From: Lutjanus erythropterus
Lineage: Eukaryota > Chordata > Actinopteri > Lutjaniformes > Lutjanidae
Assembly: GCA_020091685.1 (NCBI GenBank)
Contig: CM034599.1
Coordinates: 27,775,922 to 27,839,921 of the forward strand
Reading direction: 5' to 3'
DNA: 64,000 nt
In this document: positions 49,701-61,700 of the stretch, piece by piece
How positions within the stretch are numbered: the first letter of the stretch is position 1
Layout of the letters: every line of letters starts with the position of its first letter
The notes under the pieces: model-generated
The model's database searches: none
What the model was told of the DNA's origin: nothing
The model's input: only the letters and a program-made list of their open reading frames with translations
Position numbers and translations under genes: made by a program

Positions 49701-52700
49701 GCAAAGATAGAAGACATCAGTACAGGAGAACTTCTCCTCCTATATAACTGACCGATTACTGTCCAGACAAGTCTGACTGAGTAACTACTGAAATCCAAAA
49801 CTCACTTGATGTGTCTACTGTGATGATGAAAAGGTTGGGGGTACAGTGAATGAGGCAGCAAAAGATATAGTGATTCCACACAGTGACAAGGCTAAACTAT
49901 TGTGTATGGAAGACAGAAAAAAAACAAAGGTGAGATTTACTTAAATCTCACCTAAATTTAGTGATAAACAAAAACTATTTCATACAAAGTGCAAACAGGC
50001 ACAGTCGAGTGCTGGAGATGACTATTCAGAGGACACAGTGGTACAACAGGGGACAAAAGGGGGTTCTAGGCTGTTGCTGGCCTTTACTGGTCCAGCGTGG
50101 TCCCCTGGACCAACCTCAGTGGGGCTGTAATCTGGGGGCGATGGGGACTGATGAGAGAGCTGAGGTGACTGAGGAGTGTCCGTCCGCAGGGGAATGGGAG
50201 GCTGATTGAAACATGAAACACATCGCAGAGCCCGGGGATAAGAAAAGAGACGGACTCAAGCGTTTAACAACATGCTTACTGTAGATATCACAATGATAGA
50301 GGATGATAAAAGATGAATGGAAATGTCAGACTGATGCATGAGAACTACAGTAAAAAAGCAGTGATTAAGATAATCCTCTAACATGGCCTGACATGGTTTA
50401 TGAATGTGCCCTCTCCCTCCCTGTAGTTACCGGCTCAGACTCATCCCCCATCTGCAGGTGCAGCATTGAACAAAGAAAGGAAAGCACACAAGGGTCAAAA
50501 GAAAAGGAGATAAAGCACCAAAACGTAGAAAAGAGATGAAATTCAAAGATACGTTACCGTCACTAGGTCCCAGTGGCATTAAGCCTGTTACTGAAATCAA
50601 CTACAATGTGCAAACCAGCTTTTCAGAGCCTGACAGCTTTAATCAAACAGTGGTATGTAGAAGACCTACCAGGCTGTCCAGTCCTCCTCCAAGAAGGTCC
50701 ATAGCACCCATCTGCATCCCAGAGGAGGGGGCTGGTGGGGGTCCAGTGGCAGTGGGAGGTGTCAGGTCCAGATTGAGCAGATCTCCCAGGAGGTCTCCCT
50801 GGGATGGGATGACAGCAGGCGGCGCCTCAGAAACTCCAGCTGCAGAACCTGTGTCTGGGCTGTCAGCACTCTCCCCTCTAGAAAAATTGAAACAGGAAAA
50901 GAGAACTTCAACTACTTTGAAGACGCCCATATTCACCTGTACCAACTATATCAGTCCATATCATTTGTAGCTTATCTATACAAAGTGCTTTTTATGTATA
51001 TTTGTTTGTTTTTTTCCTTAACGCTACTGCGAGGAACTTTCATATGGTTATTTTAGAGGCCCCTGTGAACAGAAGTGGGAGTGTTTCCACTGTATAGATG
51101 GGTGACTCAAGTCAAATCACTTAACTTGAGTCAGATTTGAGTAGCAAATTTAAGTACCTGAGACTTGCTGGACAACCAATGATAAAAGACTCAACCTGAC
51201 TTTGACTTGGTACTCATGACTTGAGACTTAATTTAGACTTCAGACAGAAGACCTGAAAGGACTTGACCTTTTAATTTAAACATCTGCATTCTTTTTTATA
51301 TAAGAGAACGAACGTTTTCATTTTGGAACATGACTGGGTGATATTCAGTGCAATGCACACAAACCTGGCAGCTAATAGCATGCGGCAGACCAGCAGAGGC
51401 AAACACACCAGGCAGATATCATTGAGGAGCCAGTCCAAAAATAATAAAATTTGAATTCAAAGATAATGTTGTTAATGACAGTAGTAAGAAGAAACAGCAG
51501 TATGAAGGTCTGCAGCTCAAAAAACAGTGACAGGAACACCACAACATCCAGAAAGTTAACATTAAGTTTAAGCTATATTAGACTTGGATTCTGTTCCTAC
51601 TTTAGAGCCTTTTAGAGCTATAAGGTTATATTATAATTTCAGAGCTCCACTCTATATTGTTGTTCATTTGGGTGGCTTGTTATTGTTTACCACAGCATGT
51701 CAAATATTAGTTAGATTAATAAGGTGTAAGCATGACCGCTGTCTTATAACTGGTTCAAATGCAGAAACTGGGGGGGGGGGGGATCATCAGAATTTTATAT
51801 TATTTGACTTGATAATTTGTTAGATTTGACTTATAGCAGGTACTTGATAGGCCTCAGTTGATTCTCACTACAGTACCTTGGGACTTGCTAGACACTTGAA
51901 AGTTAAGACTCAGGACTTGCTTGTGAATTGCATATTATTGCAGATTCTTGTCTTAAAATTAATTATCTACGGTGAAATAGGTAAATGGGAACATAGGCTC
52001 CCCTGGTCAGCATGCCATAAATCATTTCATCCGAGTTCACGGAAAATCTGACATAGTGACAGGCTTTAAGAATGAAGAATAACTATATACAGTGGAAACA
52101 GCCAATCTTGTCACTGATGGTCTCTTTTGTTTATGTAGATCATATAGAGACATCAGTATTAGATTGAGACTGTTTCATAACCAGGGAAAAACTATGTAGT
52201 AGTAGTAAGTTTTTAAACATATATGAACAGCATCAGTGATATTGCAATGTTTTTATTGCCTAATATTGGTATCAGCCACAAGACTCCAGTATCGATTGGA
52301 CTTTAATTTGGATTTTATGTTATTAACTTGATTTCTATTTGGAAATCTATATATTCCTGGTGATTTTCAAATACACTGTAAGCCTAATTTGACATTAAAC
52401 TGCTCATATAACTCAATTTACTCCAGAGAAAAATGGTAAGTAGCTTTGTTGAGTTCTATCTAAAAGCAGGAAGGAACAAAGCAGAACAGATGCACAGCTT
52501 TACACAACTAGAAAAGTCTGTCACTCAGCAGATTTGACGGAAAGCATAATAGTAACATCGAGAAGCAGACGCTAGGTCTACTTAAGAAAACAAACCCTTT
52601 TCCCTGCAGTGTTTCAGAAAAAAAATCATGACTCACGATCCAGCACTGCCAGGAAGTCTCTTGTGTTGAACACCACGGCTGCCCTCAACAAAGGCACTGG

Positions 52701-55700
52701 GAGGCTTGTGGTAGACAGAGGCCAGAGTACCAATGTGGCAGATAAGCTCCTCCAGCAGTGTGGGCTCAATCAGATCTGTCTCCTCAGAGATCAGGGGCTT
52801 CTCAGCCAGAACCACCTCTTTAGCAGCCACGGGGTCTGTGGAGAGCAGACGCCAGTAGATGTAGCCACGGTCCCTGAGGTCTGGGTTATCAGAGTCCTGC
52901 AGAGAGAGATAGATGGAAGCATGTGGAGGAAGGATTTATTCATGGAACTTGTTTAATAAATACTTAATGTTAGACTCTTTATGTCTTGGTCCTGATATGA
53001 GAGACTGAGCAGTGGTTCAAAGATATCAAAAACAGAGTCAGCCTTGGTACTGCTAGAATCTGGCTAATGCATGAGACAACATGACACTGCACATCTTAAT
53101 TACCATGGAAAAGGGAAAGTTCACAAAGTTTCAGCTAAATCAAGTATGCAGTAAAAACAAATTTTGTTACAAAGGTTCTCTTAACTTATGAGGCACATTG
53201 TCTTCCCATTGCTGCTTTCTGGAACAAAACATTTGATTTGTACATCTATGTCATCCAATACTGTTGCACGCACACACTTCCCTGTTAACTGCTGTAGCTA
53301 AATCTGTAGAATAATGATACAAGCATTGTGGCATTATGATTCTACATTGACATTGTGTCAGAGAGACGTTGAAACATCTTTATAGATGCTATTGAAATCA
53401 TTACTGTTGTCTTAAGACTGCATCATAATGAAGTACCAAGAAGTACCAACTCATTGTGTCCATGGTGATACATTTCTACTGCAAAATAAATTAAAATATA
53501 TTATGTATGCCTTCAAACATTAACACTAGTTGCTAGATGCTTGCTAGTTTTGTGTCTTTATTAGCATAATACTGATAACAGGCGGATCTTAATTAAGGTG
53601 CATTTTGACATGATACAAGTTATATCATTTTGGCTAAGATAATACTACAAAAGATTTTCTAAGAATGTTGTTTTCAATTTTCAAAATGAACTTGCTACCT
53701 AAGCCCATTAAAACTAGGCAAGTACTAGTCTGTCAAGCTTTTTGCTAATATTTTATTGTTGTACAATGCCGGTTAACTGTTGACAGCAGCCCCCTTCTCC
53801 TTGTGCTAATGGCCGGATCTTGTAATCCAGTAAGGTGGAAACCGGGACAGATGATATCCAGTAACCAGTGCAATTTAGCAGTATTTTGTTCTAGAAAATG
53901 AAAATAAGGTTGTTTGTAGGCTGTATCAGAATAAAGTGGCATATATATACTACATAGTGCCACACATTTTAGCAGCATTTAAAATACAGTTTGATAATTT
54001 TAGAATATGAACAATTGCTTCCAATGTCCCTTAATGTGCTTAGTACATGTTCAGACGATGTTTAATCTTACTGACTAACTGTCTCAATTTTGACTCTTTT
54101 CTGAGTGTTTCCTTACATCTAGAAAAGATGACTAGTCTAAATTAAAATTTTATCAACAGGGGAACTAGTTGCAAGGAACATCCCTAATTAAAACACAATT
54201 AGTGTAACAGTAAAGTAAACTCAAACCACTGCAGTCATAACTGAGAGAAGTGCGAGGCTCAGATATTGTCATCACAATACCCCAGGGTGCACAGAATGAC
54301 TAAGTAATAGAGAACTCTTTAGAAAACCAAAAGCGATGTCTGATGAAAACAAATTACACAAACTAGAGGAGGAAGACATGGATGGCATTCTGAGTAGAAG
54401 GCAGTATGGTGAGGATTGCCAAATATCTTTAGACACAGAGATGGTGGTAGAGACATGAAATTTATGTGTGTGTGTGGTTTTGTTCTCACCTGTGTGGCTA
54501 GACTTAGCACCTGCTGCACTAACTCCTGGGTCTCGGTCGGCTTTTTCAGGAACAACTTGACGATTGCTGTAAGTAGCTGAAGCTGCACCTATAAGACACA
54601 ATAATCACATACAGTACACATTAGAACATTTTAGTCTATAATTGTAAGACAGTGGTACAGTGCATCTTAATGAGGAAAAACCTTTCAGGCTGATAGTGTT
54701 TTCAAGTGCCCTTGTTGCAAAGACAAAAAGTGTTATGTCAAAATGTCTTTCATCGTCATCTTACTGTGATATGTCTAACCTTGCCCTACCCCTCAACCAC
54801 AGAGGGCTTCGCTATAGGAAACACTAGCTGACGGAGGAAAACTCTTCGACACAACAGCAAAACGCTTTTCATTTCCTCAGAGTCTAGCTCTGTGAAGAAA
54901 TGACCATCACCTCTTTGGAAATACCTGAGAACAAAAAGCTTGTTCACTCAAGGGATATATTAAAATTGCAGTGCATCACCTGCCCTGCACGCTCTAGTGT
55001 GCTGGGATTTTATACCTGAACTACGAGCAGGAGGATGCAGACTTTTCTTTCTCTGACTGTGTGGAAATCTGATATTTCTACATCACACATGACAAGAAAG
55101 GCATTTCAACCGGAGTCTTGTCAGTTTTTTGTAAAACAGGCTGATATGGAGTTCGAATCTAACATTGAACTGAAAATAGTGAACCAATTGTCAAATCTGC
55201 GTATGGAACAGACAAATCCAATCTGACTTACAAAATTCTGCATCAGGTACAGACCTACTTATAGGGAACCAATCTAAATGTGAACACTGTCAGTGTTATA
55301 TAAACATTACACTATGCATTCAACATTTACTTCATAATGATAAGTCAAAGCTAACAAAGGTTGTCTATTGTCTAACAATGATCTTTTAACAATGAGCTGT
55401 GTTGAAACAAAATAAACACATAACAAATAAACAAAGTTGAGACTCCTTTTAGTTCTCAGGGATTAGGTTTCCCATGGAAACTGCCACAGCCAGCTAAAGT
55501 AAATACTCCAACTACTAGTTTAACCTGTCGTTATCAATAACAGCATAAAAGAGAACATTTTATACATAATGCATTGCTTTCGACCCCCCAAATCATTTAA
55601 TGTAATCAGAAAAGCCTCTCCAAGGCAATGCTATGGGAATCGATCTATTGCTTAGGGGGAGTCTAAACACGCAAAGCCTGGTGTAATCCCACAACAAACT

Positions 55701-58700
55701 GTGGCATAACACTCATCAGAGGAAGGCTGGCTTCTCTACAAAATGAATGTGTCTGAGCCAGCTATAAAACATGTTCCCATTATTGCACTGTCTTCCTCTT
55801 CTGTGGTACTTTGTGTACAGCATGTCACAAAGCAGCAAACAGCAAACCAAAGGCTTTAATTATTTCCAACTACAGAACCTAAAGTGTGCTACTTACTGCC
55901 AGCACTGCTTGCAAATTAGTAGTGCCAATACCATTAGAAATGGACTTCACATTTTCTAAATAACAACCTCTCACCAGTCTCCTAAACACACCTGAGTGCT
56001 TTCATCATGGAAACCTTCCAAAAAGCTCTCCAGCAGCTCATCGGCGTTGTCGATGCGTTCTGCATATTCTCCCACAATCCAGATCATGGCGGCACGTGCC
56101 TCTGGCTCATCCAGGGAGTCCAGATTTTCACACAGAGTGGCAATCACGCTCTCATACCTGGACACACAGTCACACAAAACAACATTACATGCAGTCAAAT
56201 ATTTAAGGAGATAAAAAAAAGATCACATACAGCAAAAACTCTAATTGACTGAATTAATCTGTGACCATCAGGGAAAGAAAAAAACAAGCAAACTGATTAA
56301 CAGCCACCTCATGTCGCTGCCTTATAAAAAAAAATAGTAACAAACAACTGCCCGCATCAACACCCAGGAGACACAGAACAACATTAGCATTACTCTGGAG
56401 CTGCGTTTTCTGGCAGCCTGACAAATGTAAATCCAATATTCACTGTCCTTTTAGCGCTGCGTTGGTCTTTGTGTCTTTTGCTTGCTAGATACTCAATTTA
56501 CCAATGTTTTCTGCACTGGTGGGTGAATTCCTGTGGTTGAGGCACTTCTGATTTGAATGAAACACTTGATAATTACCAATGCCATTTACATAATGGTTTT
56601 ATTACGAGATGTGCCAAAGCAGAAAGATTTAGTTGATGTCTAATTAATAGAAAAGGCAGAAGTTTGAGTGGGTAGTGACTCATACAGCTAAAAGGCTTGA
56701 GCCATGCCGAGCTGGAGGCTCTGCAAAGCTGCTCCCTTGGAGACTCACGACTCCTCGGTGATGTGTGGGAGAGGTTTCTGTCTGGCACATGAATCGACTC
56801 TGCTGGATCCACAGAAGAAGTCACGCACCGGCCGAACCTGCCTGACCTTTGACCAGGTGCAATTAAGGCAGGGTGTTAAGTGGTGTCCACTACAACCACT
56901 CTTATTACCGAGGACAATTTTCTTGTCTGAAAGCTCTTTTGCATGTCTCCTGGTACAAAGGCCAACCTGAAAACACTTTGTCTGTGTAATGAGCTTTCAC
57001 TCAGTCCATTTATAGACTGGGAGAGAATAATCGGTGGGTCAGTGATGTGGAACAGTCAGGGCGTCTGCTTGCGTATCACAGTTTGTGTGAGTAAACAGAT
57101 TTCAGACAACAGTGCAAAGCATCTAATAGGCTGTATACCCTCATGCATCTAAAAATGTCTCACTCTGAATGGCCAGTGTTAACAAGGGTTGTGCAGATGA
57201 CCACACTGATGCCTATGATGGAACCTACTTGTTAGGGTACTTGCGGAAGATGTCCTTGATGACCACAATGGCCTCCTGCACCACATAATTGACCTTGGTT
57301 TGGATGAGGTCTAGCAGTGTGCTGACACAGCGCTCTGCTGATTGCTAATAAATGGAGAGAGAAAAATCTGTCATGATAGGCCTGCAGATTCAAAACAGTA
57401 CAGAGAAGAGCATATAAAATACTGTATGTGCTAAAATATGGAACTAGTTTTATTGTTTTTCAACTGTTCATTAGGAAACTAAATCATGGTATTTTGTTCA
57501 GGATGTCTTTTGTTTTAAAATGAAAAGGTTTTAAAAAATTGCACTTCAGCCTTTTGCATGTAAATTATTAGAATTTATGGTGTGGCTTAACTATTTAAGC
57601 CGATACAGAAAACACATGGCCAAAACCCTGGGTTTAGGTATCAGTACAACATTCACATCCCTGTATCTTTGACATATCCCTGATGGCTACAGAAATATGA
57701 TGCCTACTGCCTATATATTTTGCTGACACCAAGTAAAAGTACAAAACACTGGCTTCAGAAAGACTGTCGCACTGCAGGCCTCTTTGTTAGTATTGTTTAA
57801 CACCTATATCCCCTAGAACAGATGACCTACTCCATACGGCTCAAAAGAATAATGAGAAAAACGATGGGAAAAATACTGTTCATTTAGTCAATGAGACAGA
57901 TCCTTCCTAATTATTATATGTACCATGTGGGGCATTTTGTTTTGAATCAAATTTGCCTTGATTTACTGCTTATTCCATGACCTCATTTTGTTTGCTTAAT
58001 TGATTTTTGCTTACTGTTCTTATGTTCATAAATAAAAGAAGAAAACAAGTATAGGGAGAAAAAAATATACAGTTCTGTGTTAAGTTTGTTCGATTGAAAT
58101 TATGAGAGAAATATATCAGGCTGTATTAGGGTCCAAAATGGAAATGTAATGAACAGTTGTATAACTTTGTATAATATCTTGTATTTTTGTTATCATTTCC
58201 AGGGTTGTAATCTGATTGAGTTACCAGTAAATAAGGGAAATTATATAAATCAATGCTTTATCACTGAATGATTTAACACTACACAAATGTTACAAGGATT
58301 TGACCAACAAAGCATGTAGGGACAGCATGATATAATTTGTCCACCCACCTCTACTTTGATGGCACAGCGGCCAATGGCTCTGACAGCTTTACGAACAAAG
58401 TCCACATCCACCTCAGTGGCATACTCCTTCAGCTCAGCCAGGACCTGCAGCGAGACAGACGAACAGTACTGTCACTCAGATCATCTTGTTAACAAAATCT
58501 AGATATAAGATCATGGTTTTAAAACTTTTCCAACACAGTGATGTATTATAGCTGTGGTGGGTTGGTTACCTGGGCGATGTTGGCTTGAGATGCTAGGCGA
58601 ATCATGATGTCCAGCTTCTCCAGTTTGACATAGATTGGGTCATTGTACTTTACAAAGAAAACCTTCATCTCGTGTTTCAGGATCTCTGGGCTAAAAAGGG

Positions 58701-61700
58701 ATATTTCTTGTTATTTCATGGCAATCGACTCATATTGTAACATAACATAAAATAAATTAAAAGGTATCAAATTGAGATATACTATGCAACTTTTATTAGG
58801 GCCTGCTATTCCTAATGCATAAAGAGGCCTCTCTAGCTCATCTCCCCACCTACTAATTGGTACCAGGAAGCAAGCCAGCATCACACCTGTACTGGCATCC
58901 CTGCACTGGTTACTGGTCAAGTACAGGGGTGAGTTTAAGGTTCTTTTATTTGTCTTTAAAGTTTTACACAGCCTGCCGCCCCAGTACATCTCTGAGCTCC
59001 TTGGCCCCTTTTCCAACCCCAGATCTGTCAGATCATCAAGACCAGCTGCTCCTGGCTTTCCCTCAGTAAGGGTTAAGGGCACAGCAGCCACCCTAAAGCT
59101 TTGGAACAGTTTACCATTTTCAACTGTTATGCCTCTGCAGACATTTTTATGGCTCAACTTTAGATCCACGTTTTCTCAGGCTTTTGAGTGTCCTTGAGGT
59201 TTGGTTTCCCTTTTTACTCTTACGTATTTTCCCCCATCTGTTCTTTTACTTATTCATTTGTGTATGGAATAGCATTATCTCTACTACTATTTTGCTGTTA
59301 CCATGGTATGTTATTTCATTTTTGTTATTTTATTGTACAACGCTTTTTTATATGTGCTTTCTGAATAAACTTGGTTAGATATACCGTCTCTGCACAATGA
59401 GGTTGATGTTTCTGAGGGCCACATATTGCAACTCGGGCTCAGCAGAGAGGAGAGTGACCAATGGAGGGGCGAGCTTCTTCAGTAGGGTGCCATAGTAGTC
59501 CAGGTCTTTGGGCAGCATCTCCATGAACTTCATTAAAACTTTAACTGCTGACAACACCACTGCAGAGTTGGCATGCGAGAGCCGTGGGGTCACACGCTCA
59601 CAGATGCTGCAAGATGTTGGGAGAGATTGAGTAGAAAAATTATACAGGGTTTTTTAATGGTTACTGACATGCACTGTTAATGAAGTGTTTCCTCTTACCT
59701 TTGGGACTCGCGGTCATCGCGAGGTGTGTAATTGGCCAAGCAGTCGAGAATGAATATCTGTCCCCACTCTGTGCACTCATTCAAAGCTGTCAGCAACTTG
59801 TTGATGGTCTGAGGGTTCAGGTCCAGCAGATTACTGTTGGGGTGAGACTCCGCTATCTCAGACAGCGCTGCCACTGCGTTCGCTACGACCTGAAGATAAA
59901 GAGAAGAGTTCAGATAAATGCTGACAGAAAAACAGCCACTATCAGCTATGTAAAGATATAAAGGAGAGGTTATTGAACTAACACGATCCTGGCAACATGG
60001 TGAACATTTGTATGCCAGCACATGGCTTATCAGTGAAAGGCAGAGTCGGGGCTTGTAGCCAGCTGTGTCACCGTGAATAAGACATCTGGCTAGCTCAATA
60101 GCCAAGGAGTCGTACCATGGGATTGGAGTCAGATATGAGGTCTTTAAGGGTGTCCAGAAAGCCTTGGTCCTCCACCAGCTGGGCGTTGATATCATGGAGC
60201 TTTGCCACACACACAGCAGCGGTCTTCCTCACATATGGGTCTTCATCCTTCAGACATTTCCTCAGTGGCTCACAGAGGTATTCAGTGATCTTGTCCACAC
60301 GGATGCAGCCCATCGTACGAACAGCAAGGGCCCGGATTAGAGGGTTAGGGTCTTCACAGTCCTATGTGGGTGGTACAGAAAGGTTTTTGTCACAACTTAT
60401 TATTTATTTCTATTTATCTCTTCAACTCTGTCTGTTTTCTCCCCTCCCTTCTGGAAGAAAGGAGTGAACCTCACATACTACACACCTCGCTATATTATTG
60501 CACATACTGAAGTCACAGAACAGCCAATATATTGCTACCTCACCATCACACTGTCACTTCGTCTTGTTTTTGTCATCTTTTTAACCCTTATCTTTATATA
60601 TATTTATTTTAAATATATCAAACATTTGTTTGCATTTCTAGAGCCTGATCCAAAATGCATGATACTTGAGATAACAAGTATCTTTATTACTGATCAATAT
60701 AAGGGGAATCTTGAAAATGTGATCATTCAGTGCTAGAAAGTACGTACCTCTGAACTGGATAACAGACCAACTTAAACATAGTGGCATACGGTCACTTAGT
60801 ATGGTACGCTAGATTACTTGACATGTATGCTACATTGGAAAGACGCAATTCACAGAACACAGGAGCTTTTATATCCAATTTTAGCTTGGATAGTTATACT
60901 ATTCTTACTAGAGGTTTTATGTAGTCTGTGCTTTATTGTTATTGTCTGTGAGCTGGGATATGATGTTTATTCTTTGTTTTTTTGGGTCATAGTGTTTTAT
61001 GTTGTTTTGATCTGGAAATTCAATTAAATATCTTTGTGGCAATGCATTTTTCAGATAATCTAATAGCTTTGTAAATGGTTTGTTTGGCTTAACAAATAAG
61101 AGAATTGTCTTAACTTAAAGGAGCACTCCATCCTTCAGTTTTACCAAAAAATTGAAAAATCACCAATTTTGGAGATACGTGGTTTTCACAGGACCAGAAC
61201 AATACACTGAGGTGTCACTGCTATTGCAGTCTGACGAAAGAGGAGAAGGAAAAAAATAATTAAATAAAGAAGAACTTATTTCTTATTTAAGTTAAAACTT
61301 GTGTCAAATGCTGAGACACAAACTATTTCCTTGTAATATTAAGATTTTCTTTTTACTTTTCTTTACTTTTATTTTTAAATTTCTTTTGTGGCACAAGACC
61401 TCTAGGACACATACCTATTTTAGTACTTTACCAAGCAAGCACTAATGGCATTAAGCACTTGAATGATAAATTACGAATAGCTAACTTCAAAAAGTTTTAA
61501 CATATTTATGAGATATTGAGTTTTACCTTTACAAAAGTGTTCACAGCCATGATAGCCATGTCTGGCTGACTCTTGGCGTAGTTCATCAGGTAGAGGTAGA
61601 CCAGCTTTTTCAGTTCCAGGTTGTCCGTCTGCATGCAGTTCACAACATCTGGGAACAGAGCACTAAAGAAGGGACAAGGTGTTACAGTATGTGACTACTG

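Larger units (their letters stand above)
50878..52636 (-). other. ap1b1: ap1b1 intron after coding exon 12
   Basis: 1.76 kb. It contains a CAAGT-rich repeat (about 51100-51960), a G homopolymer (51770-51782) and the second copy (about 52024-52181) of the repeat seen at 3857-4003. Confidence 0.65.

Noticed and set aside
50536-50970. A 144-codon plus-strand open frame
   Set aside because: It is antisense to ap1b1 coding exon 13, whose minus-strand translation contains the clathrin box and matches adaptins.
58711-59169. A 152-codon open frame on the minus strand inside an ap1b1 intron
   Set aside because: It is the opposite-strand shadow of the LINE fragment at 58790-59376, whose plus strand carries the recognisable ORF2 phrases.
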